Positions 53,334-62,293 of a stretch of 64,000 bases of DNA are shown here, piece after piece; position 1 is the stretch's first letter, and every line of letters begins with the position of its first letter. The position numbers and the translations under genes were made by a program. This DNA is from SHVO01 sp964576515 (GTDB lineage: Bacteria; Pseudomonadota; Alphaproteobacteria; Rhodospirillales; Rhodospirillaceae): positions 372,001 to 436,000 of the forward strand of contig CAZNUW010000001.1 of assembly GCA_964576515.1 (NCBI GenBank), given 5' to 3'. Below the pieces are notes generated by a model. That model made no database searches. It was not told the DNA's origin and saw nothing but the letters and a program-made list of their open reading frames with translations.

Positions 53334-53860
53334 CAGACTTCTCGCAACACGAGGCTATTGCTGGAAACAAACCCGGCGCGCTCGAAACGTAGCGACCACG
53401 GTTCAGCCAGCAGCATGGTCAGGCGGGGCCGATACCCGACGTAAGCGGTCTGACCGGCGTGACTTGCGACGGTGACGACGCTTCCGACCACGCTAGACAC
53501 GCTTAGGTCGCTGCCGTCCTTTGTCCGCGCCGCGACGTCGCTGCCCGGAACGATTGACCGCTCCAGTGTGACGCTGTTCACGGCCGACGCCAGAGGCGTC
53601 CACAATGTGATCGCAAGATCGACCGTAAATTGTTGGCCGGGCCATGTCGCGCCGAACGCCATCCCCCAGATGTCGGCGCCACTGATGGTCAATCGGTACT
53701 TCTTCGCCGCCGTCAGCCCCCCGATCGGATCGGCCAGACGCAAGGTCTTGTTGCCGTCGCGATAGACCTGCAACCCGTCGTCGGGCGCAAGTTCATGCGT
53801 CAGATCGCGATCGGACCAGGGCGTGAAAATGTCCGGGGAGATGGCGGCGATAATATTCAT
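53333..53860 (-). CDS. distal tail-like phage protein
   Basis: 175 residues; ATG overlaps the tape-measure stop (ATGA). Start MNIIAAISPDIFTPW, then YRDGNKTLRLADPIGGLTA. Downstream-of-tape-measure position fits a distal tail (Dit-like) protein. Sequence not diagnostic. Confidence 0.6.
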   Translation of the reverse strand: MNIIAAISPDIFTPWSDRDLTHELAPDDGLQVYRDGNKTLRLADPIGGLTAAKKYRLTISGADIWGMAFGATWPGQQFTVDLAITLWTPLASAVNSVTLERSIVPGSDVAARTKDGSDLSVSSVVGSVVTVASHAGQTAYVGYRPRLTMLLAEPWSLRFERAGFVSSNSLVLREV

Positions 53861-55734
53861 CAGGTGCGCGCCCACCGATTGCGCGGCGACAACGAGAACT
53901 GATCGGAATTCAGAAGCTTGTTAAGCTCGGAGCGTGAGCCGCTTAGGTTCACTTTCGCGCCGTCATTGAGATACAGACTCACCGAGCTGCCGCCGGCATC
54001 GGCAATCGGGCCGGGAAGCGCGGGCACCATGCCGCGTTCCAGATCGCGGAAGAAGCCCACGCCCAAACGGTCCACCGTCGCAGCCGTATTGACGAATTCC
54101 CCTTTGGTCAGCCGCGCGATGTTCGCGTCGCGCCCGGCGCGACCGCCGACCAACCCGCCCTCCGCGAATCCGGGAGGCTGTTCGACGGTCATACTTCCGT
54201 CGCGGTTGAACGTGAAGAAGCCCGCGATCGCCGCGCCGACCTTCTTGAAGATCGCGACGATGCCCCGGCCGACCTCCCCCGCGAAGTCCCACACTTTCTT
54301 GAGGCCTGCGATGATGTCATCCCAAAAGATGGCGACAATGACGCCGGCGGCGGCGAACGCGGCGACGAGTGCGGCCGGCACGCCTATCAGGGCTGCGATC
54401 GGCGCCGCCAGAGCTAGCAGCGCCTTGGCCGCGAGATCGCCCAGCAGCAAAAGTCCCTTCAGCACGATGGGCGAGCCCAACAATTGCAGCGCGCCGACGA
54501 GGATTTGAACGACGCCGACGACCGATTGAACGGCACCGAACACCAACGTGAAACCGCCGACCACCTTGAAGACAAAGGTCGCGACCAGAAGCTCGGCGCC
54601 GGAGAGATCTGTCCCGAAGTGCTTGTTGATCGCTTGGGCGATCTGATCGAACACGCCGCGCAGTTGGTTGAAAAGTGGAAATATGATCTCGTCGAACGTC
54701 GACTTGATGACTAGGGCGGCCGACGTCACCGAATCGCGGACTTCGATCGCCCATTGTCCGACGACTTCCCCGTCATTGCCCTGGAAAGCGTTGATGAGGT
54801 CGAGGATCGCTTGGCGAAGGAAATCGAACCCTTCTACAGCCAGAGCAACAATCTCCGGCCGGGCGCGCACGATGGATTCCGTGAGATCGTCCAAACGGTG
54901 GGTGAACTCCGGCGCGAAAGTCAGACCGATTTGATTGCGCAGCCCCACCAAAGAAGCCTTGGTCCGATCCAACGCGTCGCCGAACTCGTCGCCGATCTTG
55001 GCCTGTTCTTCGGTGAACACCACACCGAGCCGTTGCGCGTCGTCGCCGAGATCGCGTATGCCTTGCGCACCGCCAAGCAGCAGAGGGATCAGACGCGGTC
55101 CGAGACGCTGTCCAAACAGGTCCGCCGCGCGTTCCGTGGTTTCCGCCGATTTCCCCACCGTGGCGATGTTGTCGGCGACCTGGTCGAGCACCCTTTGCAC
55201 CGAAAGCGCGCGGCCCTGCTGGTCAAATAACGCGATATTGAGATCCCGGAACGCACCGCTCGTGCTTTGAAGGCGCACGCCCAGACGGCGGAAGAGTTCG
55301 AGCGCGTTCTTGTCGCCCCGCTGCGCCTTCTGGACGTTCTCGGAAAATTCGATGAAAGCGCGATTGAAGGATTGTTGATCGACGTCCGCCATCTGCGCGG
55401 CGAACTGGAGGCGGCTGTACTCCTCGACGGTCAATCCCAAAGCCTCGGACGACTTGCCGGCGGCGTCGGCCGCGGCGGAGGCCGCCTCCGACAAGCCGAA
55501 GATCGCCGTGGCCACGCCCGCCGTTGACGCGATGAACAGGCTCGCGACCTTCGTGAACTGCGCGAGGCCGTCGCCCATGCGGGAGAAACCGCCGCCGACG
55601 GTCTCCAGTCCGGTTCCGACCTCTTGGGCCGCCTTCTTGACGTCGCGCAGCTCACGGATCGCGGCGCGCGCGCCCTTGCGCAGCGCCGCCGGATCGAGCC
55701 CGATCGAGACCGCTATTTCTTCAAGGAACGCCAT
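53860..55734 (-). CDS. phage tail tape-measure protein
   Basis: 624 residues. Helical N-terminal half with SRLQFAAQMADVDQQSFNRAF, then several hydrophobic segments (about 385-500) that cross the host membrane during DNA entry, and a C-terminal FAEGGLVGG motif common in tape measures. Length sets tail length. It overlaps the frameshifted chaperone extension by 22 nt. Confidence 0.88.
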   Translation of the reverse strand: MAFLEEIAVSIGLDPAALRKGARAAIRELRDVKKAAQEVGTGLETVGGGFSRMGDGLAQFTKVASLFIASTAGVATAIFGLSEAASAAADAAGKSSEALGLTVEEYSRLQFAAQMADVDQQSFNRAFIEFSENVQKAQRGDKNALELFRRLGVRLQSTSGAFRDLNIALFDQQGRALSVQRVLDQVADNIATVGKSAETTERAADLFGQRLGPRLIPLLLGGAQGIRDLGDDAQRLGVVFTEEQAKIGDEFGDALDRTKASLVGLRNQIGLTFAPEFTHRLDDLTESIVRARPEIVALAVEGFDFLRQAILDLINAFQGNDGEVVGQWAIEVRDSVTSAALVIKSTFDEIIFPLFNQLRGVFDQIAQAINKHFGTDLSGAELLVATFVFKVVGGFTLVFGAVQSVVGVVQILVGALQLLGSPIVLKGLLLLGDLAAKALLALAAPIAALIGVPAALVAAFAAAGVIVAIFWDDIIAGLKKVWDFAGEVGRGIVAIFKKVGAAIAGFFTFNRDGSMTVEQPPGFAEGGLVGGRAGRDANIARLTKGEFVNTAATVDRLGVGFFRDLERGMVPALPGPIADAGGSSVSLYLNDGAKVNLSGSRSELNKLLNSDQFSLSPRNRWART

Positions 55735-56395
55735 ATGGAGGTCTTCTCTAATTGCCGCAACAGCGCATCCGCCGGCGCCTCACCGGGTTCGCCCGGATCG
55801 TGCGGCGTCAGCGACCTGAAGAACTTGTCCCAGTCTTTCTGTTTGGCCGGCGCAGCCCGCATCGACACCGCGGCAAGCCGGGCGTCGTTGAGGTGCCGCT
55901 TCTGCGCGAGCCGCGCGAACAGTTGGATCTGGGCGATCGTGTAAACGTGGATGATGTCGTCGAAGCGGTGGCCGTTGGCGACCAGCAGTTCGACGGCCTC
56001 GGCTAGGGCGCCGTCGTTGCGTTGCGCGCGGCCCCGGCGAGCATCGGAGCCAATGAATTTTTTAGGTGATCCTTGTTCGCCACGAACACCGCCTTGAGCA
56101 ACGCTATGCTCTCGGCCGGGGCCATCTCTTCCACTTGCTCAACGGGTTGTTTCAGCGAGATGGCGAGGATGTGCACCACGGCGTCGCCGGATTCGAGAAG
56201 CACGCGCGTCAAGGTCACTTGGTCGAGAGCGCCGAGACCGCCGCGAAGGGCCGGCGTGAAGTCGAACCCTAAGCGCTGCGCGACGCCGAGAACATGGCTG
56301 ATGTGCGGGCCGACCTTCGCGATCTGCCCCAGACTCCACGGCCGGACGTTGTGGCCCATGACATCAACGTCCGGCATCAGGGTTTCCGTGCTCAT
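55713..56395 (-). CDS. tail-assembly chaperone fusion (GT) made by -1 frameshift
   Basis: Reads as the G protein to the slip site at 56057-56063, then in the -1 frame to 55713, adding 114 residues (NDGALAEAVELLVANGHRFDDIIHVYTIAQIQLF and onward, described by position 56027-55920). 227 residues in all. The extension has no start of its own and ends inside the tape-measure gene, as in lambda gpGT. Minor product that recruits tail tube to tape measure. Confidence 0.78.
56003..56395 (-). CDS. tail-assembly chaperone G-like protein
   Basis: 130 residues, zero-frame product. Helical, MSTETLMPDVDVMGHNVRPWSLGQI start, PVEQVEEMAP motif, ends ARNATTAP just past the slip site. Small G-like chaperone between tail tube and tape measure. 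Confidence 0.75.
   Translation of the reverse strand: MSTETLMPDVDVMGHNVRPWSLGQIAKVGPHISHVLGVAQRLGFDFTPALRGGLGALDQVTLTRVLLESGDAVVHILAISLKQPVEQVEEMAPAESIALLKAVFVANKDHLKNSLAPMLAGAARNATTAP
56057..56063 (-). promoter_or_regulatory. -1 ribosomal slippery heptamer A AAA AAT
   Basis: On the minus strand the zero-frame codons are CTA AAA AAT, giving X XXY YYZ with X=A, Y=A, Z=T. The -1 frame is open from here to 55713. Position near the end of G matches known lambda-like chaperone shifts. Confidence 0.78.
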
Positions 56396-56401
56396 GCGTG
56401 T

Positions 56402-57172
56402 TTAGGCCATGTGCCAGGTGCGCAGCGTGCCGAACGGCGCATCCGGGAAGTTGTCGGTGTCGGCCAGGATCGAGAGCGACATGGAGGCCTGCATCCAGTT
56501 CTCCTGATCAAGGCTGAACTCGCCGTCCGGCGCGATCGCGCACTTCGAGAACTCCCACCACCAGTACCGGCCCTTGGTCGGCATCAGCAACAAGCGGCCC
56601 CGGCCTTCCAGGATCGGCGATTCCATCACCGGGAAGGACTGATGCGCCGGCAGTTGCGCGTCATAGCTGACCATCACGTATTCGCCGTCGGCGATCGCCC
56701 CGCCGCCGACCCTCGTGATCGTGCTGGCGCCAGAATTCACGGTGTAATCGGTCGTGAGCGCATAGGTCGTCGGCGACCCCTCGATCGCCTCGATCACGAC
56801 GTTGGGCGACACCGCCATGGCGAGCGCGACGCGCACGGCGTGCGTCGAATCCAATTGCACCAGCTCGCGCGTGATGCGCTGGCTGCCGGAGTTCACTTGC
56901 GCCATGTCGCCGCCCAGGAAAGCCCAGCGCAGGTTGAACTCGTTCGGTTCGTCGAACGCGAAGTTGATGGTGATGCCAGACTCGATCACGTTCTCGGCGT
57001 CTTTCTGACGTTGGCCGGATCGGCTGGTGTAGTGCTCCAGCTTCTCGACCGCCGTCTCCATGCCGGTGGACACCAGATTGCCGAGATCGCGGTAGCCCTT
57101 GGTGCCGTCGAACCCCTCTTCAAAGAAGAGTTTAATGCCGCCCGCCACGTTGTACTTGGGATTGTAGCCCAT
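56402..57172 (-). CDS. major tail tube protein
   Basis: 256 residues, starting MGYNPKYNVAGGIKLFFEE. beta-rich with STGMETAVEKLEHYTSRSG and repeated Ig-like strands toward the end. Position just before G/GT fits the tube protein of siphophages. Confidence 0.72.
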   Translation of the reverse strand: MGYNPKYNVAGGIKLFFEEGFDGTKGYRDLGNLVSTGMETAVEKLEHYTSRSGQRQKDAENVIESGITINFAFDEPNEFNLRWAFLGGDMAQVNSGSQRITRELVQLDSTHAVRVALAMAVSPNVVIEAIEGSPTTYALTTDYTVNSGASTITRVGGGAIADGEYVMVSYDAQLPAHQSFPVMESPILEGRGRLLLMPTKGRYWWWEFSKCAIAPDGEFSLDQENWMQASMSLSILADTDNFPDAPFGTLRTWHMA

Positions 57173-57183
57173 GATGATGCTCC

Positions 57184-57573
57184 TTAGGTGTGGACCAAAA
57201 CCCGATAAAGCTGCACGCCGTGGCGTGTCGTGCCGTCGGGATCACGGCCGATTGGGGGTGTGCTCGCCGCGAGGAGCGTGGCCGTGCCGCCGCTCCATGT
57301 GACGACCTTGCCATCCAAGAGCGCGGCGAGCGCCGCCTGGATGGCGATGATCTTTTCGACGGCGGCGCTATCCCAGACATCGACCTGTAACACCGCCTCA
57401 CCGGCGGCGCGGCCGTGTTCGGCGAACGCAACCGCATAGGTGACGTAAGGGTAGGCCATGCCCGGCGCAGGCGATTCCAGAACGGGCACGCTCCCGATCG
57501 TCGGAACCGTCAGCGTCGTCAGGAGGGCGTAGACCGCCGTCCAAAGCTGTTCGATCGCGACCGCCGTGCCCAT
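57184..57573 (-). CDS. tail terminator/completion protein (DUF3168-like)
   Basis: 129 residues. YPYVTYAVAFAEHGRA, LQVDVWDSAAVEKIIAIQAAL and a VQLYRVLVHT end resemble tail-completion proteins that cap the tube. Overlaps the gp10-like stop. Confidence 0.68.
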   Translation of the reverse strand: MGTAVAIEQLWTAVYALLTTLTVPTIGSVPVLESPAPGMAYPYVTYAVAFAEHGRAAGEAVLQVDVWDSAAVEKIIAIQAALAALLDGKVVTWSGGTATLLAASTPPIGRDPDGTTRHGVQLYRVLVHT

Positions 57574-58076
57574 CAGCGTTTCTTCCGGAAGATCGTGCCG
57601 AGAGCGCCCATGAAGCCCTTTTCCAGCTCGGCGATGATCTCGCGCCCCTTCTCCGCCAGCGCAGGCCGCAGGAACGGCCGCGGCTCTTGTTTCTCGCTGC
57701 CGTATTCCATGATGTGCGCCTTGGGATCGCCCGTCTTGACCTTGCCCGACCAGCCCTTGCGCGACACGCTCTGGCGGATCGATTTCGCGAGGTTCTTTTC
57801 GATGGGTGCCGGCGCCTCACCGGGCGCGGACGCCCGATGCAGGCGCGGTTCCCCCGCCGCGTTGCGCAACCAGTAGAAGCGCCCCGTACGCAGGCCCTCC
57901 GCCAATTTCCTCCGGGCCTCCCGCGCGACCAGGGTGACGCTCGCGCGCATGCTCTTGCGCAGCGGCGCGCGGGTGCGCGGCAACAGGTCGCCCAGCGCCT
58001 CGAACGACTGGATCAGTTCGTCGAAGCCTTCCAGCTTGACGCGTTCCTGGTTGCGGTTCGCATAGCGGCTAGCCAT
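57573..58076 (-). CDS. HK97 gp10-like head-tail protein
   Basis: 167 residues. KLEGFDELIQSFEALGDLL start, RKLAEG, KTGDPKAHIMEYGSEKQ and RPFLRPALAEKG are typical of gp10-like tail-completion proteins. The start overlaps the head-closure stop. Confidence 0.8.
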   Translation of the reverse strand: MASRYANRNQERVKLEGFDELIQSFEALGDLLPRTRAPLRKSMRASVTLVAREARRKLAEGLRTGRFYWLRNAAGEPRLHRASAPGEAPAPIEKNLAKSIRQSVSRKGWSGKVKTGDPKAHIMEYGSEKQEPRPFLRPALAEKGREIIAELEKGFMGALGTIFRKKR

Positions 58077-58398
58077 CCGCGCCGCGTCCTTCCTCGCACG
58101 TCAGGATAGTCACCTCGCGGGCCTCGTCGTCGATCACGCCCACGATCGCGAGCCGCCGGCCTTGCCACACCAGGCGATTTTCCGTCGCGCTGATCGGGCG
58201 GCGGCGGACCGTCACCTTGAACATTTTGATGTCCCGGACCTGGGCCTGTTCCGTGCGCTCCGCGGCCGCCTTCTGTTCCACCCGCGCCCATACGGTCGCC
58301 GCGTCCACCCAGGACGTCGACAGGCCGCCGAGCGCTCCTTTCGTTGATGTCGCGGTCTGGATCGTCACCCGCTCGCGCAGATTGCCGGCGGCGACCAT
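58069..58398 (-). CDS. phage head closure / head-tail adaptor protein
   Basis: 109 residues; start at 58398. Pattern AGNLRERVTIQ, WVDAATVWARVEQK, MFKVTVRRRPIS, RLVWQGRRLAIVGV is that of the SPP1 gp16-like/head-closure family. It docks the tail to the connector ring. ATG overlaps the methyltransferase stop. Confidence 0.82.
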   Translation of the reverse strand: MVAAGNLRERVTIQTATSTKGALGGLSTSWVDAATVWARVEQKAAAERTEQAQVRDIKMFKVTVRRRPISATENRLVWQGRRLAIVGVIDDEAREVTILTCEEGRGADG

Positions 58399-58982
58399 CA
58401 GGCGCGCTCGGCGGCGCGGCGCACGACCGCGAGGTGCGAGACGCCGCCGTCGGCGCAATCGTCGCTGATCGGCAAGATTTGGACGCACGCCGGATCGAGG
58501 GCATCGACCACGCCGTTCGCGCCATAGAGTGCGAGGTCCGGGAGGACCGCGTGACCGCCTTCACGAAAATAATCGTCGAACACCACGACCGGCGCGCCGG
58601 CCAGCGCGGCGTAATCGCCGCGGATGCACTCAAGCCGATGATCGCCGTCGATAAAGACAAAGTCCGCCTTGACGGTCTTGCCGTGCAGCGTCGCGCGTGT
58701 ATCGCCGACGACGAGTTTGATCCGCGCGCGCTTCATGCGGCGCAGCACGCTCTCGGCCGCCGCGCGCGCGGCCATGCCCTTGCCGTTCAAGGCCTCACGT
58801 TGGAAGTCCTCGCCCATGGTCTCGAAAACGTCGTAACCGATGTAGGTCACGGCCGCCCGATGCGCCAAGGCGCGCTTGATCATCAGGCGCGCGCGCATCG
58901 CGCGATGCACCCCGACCTCGACGATCACCTCGGGCTTCACCTCGTCGATGAGGGCCAGCAACTGGTCGTATCGTTTAGCCAC
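58398..58982 (-). CDS. class I SAM-dependent methyltransferase (Methyltransf_24-like)
   Basis: 194 residues; GTG at 58982. Motif I VIVEVGVHRA, motif II-like VVGDTR, and VFIDGDHRLECIRGDY with VVVFDDYF. Fold as in macrocin-O-methyltransferase-like enzymes on sugars. It overlaps the gene before. Member of a five-gene sugar-modifying block. Confidence 0.75.
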   Translation of the reverse strand: MAKRYDQLLALIDEVKPEVIVEVGVHRAMRARLMIKRALAHRAAVTYIGYDVFETMGEDFQREALNGKGMAARAAAESVLRRMKRARIKLVVGDTRATLHGKTVKADFVFIDGDHRLECIRGDYAALAGAPVVVFDDYFREGGHAVLPDLALYGANGVVDALDPACVQILPISDDCADGGVSHLAVVRRAAERA

Positions 58983-59817
58983 CGAAGGCCTCCTCGCGCA
59001 CAAATTTCCAGCACACGCCGCTTCGCATCTCGGCGAGGCTCCATTGGCAGTACGCCAGCCCCGCCATGAACCGCTCGCGCCCGTCGGGGCGCGCGGGCGT
59101 TTCAATGGCTTCCAGGTTTTCGGTCGAGAACGGTCGCGCGGCGCCGTCCTCGGTGAAGATCGGCACCCCCGCGAGCAGCGCATCCACGCCAACATTGCTG
59201 TGATGGGTCACCACGGCGTGACAATCGCGCAGCACATCAGCCAACGGCTCCGACGGCGGCGAGAAACGATCCGCCAGCGTCCGGTTCGCACCCGGCCATG
59301 TCGGCTTTGGGCGATAGACGATCGGGCGGCCCGTCAACTTGCGGAGCCGCGACACGATTCCGCGCTCCCAATGTTCGGGCTGAACCCGCATGTCGGCGGC
59401 GTTCTTGGCCGACATGCCCGCCAGCAGGATGTGATTGCCGCCGGCCCGCCATGGCGCAACCTCCAGGCCGAACCGCGCGAAACGGTCCTCCGGCAGATCA
59501 AGACGCACGAAGGGATGGCGGCAATTGACCGTCACTTTGTGGAACGCGGTTTCGACCTCCGCCGACTTCTCGCGCCCCCAATATCCGCCGTCGATAAAGA
59601 CATACGGCTTTCCGGCGGCGGCATAGGCCGCGAAGCACGGCTGCCAGTAGCGCCAGCCGTAGGCGACAACGGCGTCATAGCTCGCGCTGCCGTCCCACGT
59701 TTCGGCAAGCGTCGGAACATCTCCCGCCTGCGCGATTCCCGCGGCCATCGCCGCCGCCAGCACATGCGCGCGGTGCGTTTTTTCGTGCGCGAGACACACT
59801 ATGCGCCGCGCCACCAT
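58975..59817 (-). CDS. GT-B-like glycosyltransferase-fold protein, copy 1
   Basis: 280 residues. Motifs YVFIDGGYWG, PWRAGGNHILLAGMSAKN, RPIVYRPKPTWP and VVTHHSNVGVDALLAGVPIFTEDGA match the sugar-nucleotide-binding lobe of capsule-type glycosyltransferases. It is paralogous to the gene at 60575-61366. Donor and acceptor unknown. Confidence 0.7.
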   Translation of the reverse strand: MVARRIVCLAHEKTHRAHVLAAAMAAGIAQAGDVPTLAETWDGSASYDAVVAYGWRYWQPCFAAYAAAGKPYVFIDGGYWGREKSAEVETAFHKVTVNCRHPFVRLDLPEDRFARFGLEVAPWRAGGNHILLAGMSAKNAADMRVQPEHWERGIVSRLRKLTGRPIVYRPKPTWPGANRTLADRFSPPSEPLADVLRDCHAVVTHHSNVGVDALLAGVPIFTEDGAARPFSTENLEAIETPARPDGRERFMAGLAYCQWSLAEMRSGVCWKFVREEAFGG

Positions 59818-60578
59818 GCCTCCGTCCTTTGCGTCTTGACGTCTCGCGGGCGTGACCGCCCCGCCGACTTGCGGGACTCGCCCTTCAAATGATCCATGTA
59901 CGCGCCGAGCGGCCCGTTCACGAAAGGATGGTCCGTGTGCTCAAAATCGCCCGACAGGCTGTGCCCACGCAGGCCGTGGTGCGTTTGCATGTGCTCGCGA
60001 ACATGATCGAACGCGTAGGCATCGTGCCATTCCCGCAGGCCGAAAACGCCGCCCGACCGATAGAGGTTCGCGAGGCGCCGAATGATTCCAAGTCCCGGCG
60101 TGGTCGCGCGGAAAACAACAAATCCCGTCTCGGTGAATTTTGTCTTTCGCGCGAGGTACGCGACGTCGGCGTGAGCGGGCAGCAAACTCTCCACGAAGGC
60201 GGCGGGGACATCGGTATGCGTCACGGTGTCGGCATCGATCCAGATCAGCGCGTCATATCCGACGGCGATCGCGTGCCATGATGCGAATTCCATCGCGAAG
60301 ACCTTGTGGCAAAACCGGATGGCGTCGTATCGAAAATTGTATCCGCCGCCGATCTTGCCGGCCGCCAAGGCGTTCTCGCGGTGCGTGCGTTTGAACGCCG
60401 CCGCGGATGGCACGTGCAGATTAAAGTCCAACGCATTTATCACAGACCCGGCGCAGCCTTCGGCCAACACCAGCAACGCCACGGCTGACGGCCAGCGCGC
60501 ATGGAACGTCTCGACCATGCGCTTGCCGTAACGTTCATATCCGGCGGCGTTGAAGGTCGTAACGGCCAGAAACTTCAT
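59799..60578 (-). CDS. GT-A-type glycosyltransferase with DxD motif
   Basis: 259 residues. N-terminal MKFLAVTTFNAAGYERYG, metal-binding IDADTVTHTDVP and a later VNGPLGAYMDHLKG. Resembles small nucleotide-sugar transferases of the GT-A fold. A C-terminal Arg/Lys-rich tail follows. Cytoplasmic. Confidence 0.72.
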   Translation of the reverse strand: MKFLAVTTFNAAGYERYGKRMVETFHARWPSAVALLVLAEGCAGSVINALDFNLHVPSAAAFKRTHRENALAAGKIGGGYNFRYDAIRFCHKVFAMEFASWHAIAVGYDALIWIDADTVTHTDVPAAFVESLLPAHADVAYLARKTKFTETGFVVFRATTPGLGIIRRLANLYRSGGVFGLREWHDAYAFDHVREHMQTHHGLRGHSLSGDFEHTDHPFVNGPLGAYMDHLKGESRKSAGRSRPRDVKTQRTEAWWRGA

Positions 60579-61366
60579 GACGCCTCTAACAGATGTTCAA
60601 ACGCGACGCCTGCCGCGATTTCCGCCAGCGTCCATTGCGCCCAGCTCATGCGGACAAAGGCGGCCTCCCGGTCGCCCATGAAGGGGCTCTCGAGATCGTC
60701 GACCCCGCGCCGCGCCGCCGGCGCCATGATCCAATTCGCCAGCGCGTGAAACACCGGCACCCCGGCGATCAGCGCCTCGGTCCCCGCGTTCGAGCCCCAC
60801 ACCACCACGGCGTGTGCGCCCACCAGATCGTCGGCCAGCCGCGTGGTCGACGGCGTGACCCGATCATGGGGATGACAGCGCACCCGCACCGGTCGCCGCG
60901 TGACGCGCCCCAACAGTTTCGCGATGTCGCGCGGCCAGCGCGCGGGCATCGCGGTGTTAGAGCTTCCGATCCCGCGCGACAGGCACAGCAGGACGTGATC
61001 GCCGCACGCGCGCCACGGCTGCAAATCGACGCCTAAGCGGCGCCAGCGCGAAGAGTCCGGACGGGGGAACCAGTTTCCCGCGCCCAGGTGCTGATCGCGC
61101 GCCAGCGCGATGTATTGATAGCCTTGCGCGTCCGCGCCGCAGTAACCGTTCTCCGCCACGATCACGCGCCCGCCGACGGCCGCGACGGCATCAGCGGTAA
61201 TCGCGCGGCGGCCGTAGCGGTTCCAGGTCACCACCACGTCGCTGTCTTTGACGTCGCGGCCGCTTTCGTTCAGCACGACATGGAAGCCGTGACGGCGAAG
61301 GCCCGCCATGAACGCCGACAAGCGATCAGCAGGCCCGGTCGCGAGATACAGGAAGGCGCGGCGCAT
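60575..61366 (-). CDS. GT-B-like glycosyltransferase-fold protein, copy 2
   Basis: 263 residues; start at 61366. Shares with copy 1 PWRACGDHVLLCLSRG, RPVRVRCHPHD and VVVWGSNAGTEALIAGVPVFHALAN. The shared layout suggests duplication within the cassette. Its start lies 41 nt inside the previous gene. Confidence 0.7.
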   Translation of the reverse strand: MRRAFLYLATGPADRLSAFMAGLRRHGFHVVLNESGRDVKDSDVVVTWNRYGRRAITADAVAAVGGRVIVAENGYCGADAQGYQYIALARDQHLGAGNWFPRPDSSRWRRLGVDLQPWRACGDHVLLCLSRGIGSSNTAMPARWPRDIAKLLGRVTRRPVRVRCHPHDRVTPSTTRLADDLVGAHAVVVWGSNAGTEALIAGVPVFHALANWIMAPAARRGVDDLESPFMGDREAAFVRMSWAQWTLAEIAAGVAFEHLLEAS

Positions 61367-61967
61367 CGGAGAAGGCTTCTTCGAGAGTGGCGCGCGGGAA
61401 ACAATCCAGCGCCGTGCGCCGCGAGCAGTTGATGACCTCGACGCCGGCGCGCGCGAGATCCGGCGGCGTCGTGCCAAAATTCTTGATCCAGAGCGGGAAA
61501 TTCGTGGCCGAGCGGCACGCCTTCGGGTGATTCCCGAACCAGTGCGCGCCCTGCATGTCGTAGCCGAGCAAGATCACCTTCGCGCCCGCGCCGCCGCGCA
61601 GCGTCGCGATATTCAGCGCCTGATAGCCGCCGTTGTTGCCCAGGTGGATGTGAGAGGGATCGAGCGAAAGGCCCGGCGCGCGGCGGCCCGGAACGCGCGC
61701 GATCCCGAACCGTTCCGCCGCCTCTTCCGAATAGGTCAGCTTCAGCCCGGCGAGCGGCATGACCTGCGCGCCGTGCACCGCCCACCATTTTGTGTCGCAG
61801 GCGTAGAACACATCGGCCCACGGCGCGAGCCGGTAAGCGTCGTTGATCGCGATCACCCGCGCGCGGCCGCGGCAGAAGTCCACGTCGGCCTGTGTCAGGC
61901 TGGCACCGCCCGCGAGGCAAACGATGGTCTCGCCCGGCCATACCCGCGCGAGGGCGGGCGCGCTCAT
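61326..61967 (-). CDS. DUF115/MAF-type Rossmann-like protein, copy 2
   Basis: 213 residues. IVCLAGGASLTQADVDFCRGR (about 14-34) and KVILLGYDMQGAHWFG are like those of copy 1 at 46289-47032. Probably a nucleotide-sugar or glycan enzyme. Opens the five-gene cassette just after the connector gene. Confidence 0.62.
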   Translation of the reverse strand: MSAPALARVWPGETIVCLAGGASLTQADVDFCRGRARVIAINDAYRLAPWADVFYACDTKWWAVHGAQVMPLAGLKLTYSEEAAERFGIARVPGRRAPGLSLDPSHIHLGNNGGYQALNIATLRGGAGAKVILLGYDMQGAHWFGNHPKACRSATNFPLWIKNFGTTPPDLARAGVEVINCSRRTALDCFPRATLEEAFSDAPRLPVSRDRAC

Positions 61968-62293
61968 GCGATCGCCAGCGGCCGGCGGCGGCGCAAGAGG
62001 TTCGCGATCGGCCCGTTCGGATCAAGCGGATCGTCGCCCTCGCCCTCACGTTCCTTCCAGCTCCAGCCGAGATACAGCAACACCGCCTGCCGCACTTCCG
62101 AGGGCACGGTCTCGGGATCCCACTCCGTGGGCGAGCCGGCGATGTCCACTTCCAGATAGTCCGCGATGGCGCCTTCGGCGTCGGCCACCTTCTGCTCCAG
62201 GTCGGCCAGCTTCGGATCTTCGGGGCTGCCCGCGACGTCGATATCCTCACGCAGATGATCGACCGCCTGCTGCAGGGTGATCAGGCGGCTCAT
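61964..62293 (-). CDS. head-tail connector (gp6-like)
   Basis: 109 residues; start at 62293. SRLITLQQAVDHLREDID, IADYLEVDI and VRQAVLLYLGWSWKERE are typical of HK97 gp6-like connectors that ring the portal. It overlaps the collagen-like stop. Confidence 0.82.
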   Translation of the reverse strand: MSRLITLQQAVDHLREDIDVAGSPEDPKLADLEQKVADAEGAIADYLEVDIAGSPTEWDPETVPSEVRQAVLLYLGWSWKEREGEGDDPLDPNGPIANLLRRRRPLAIA

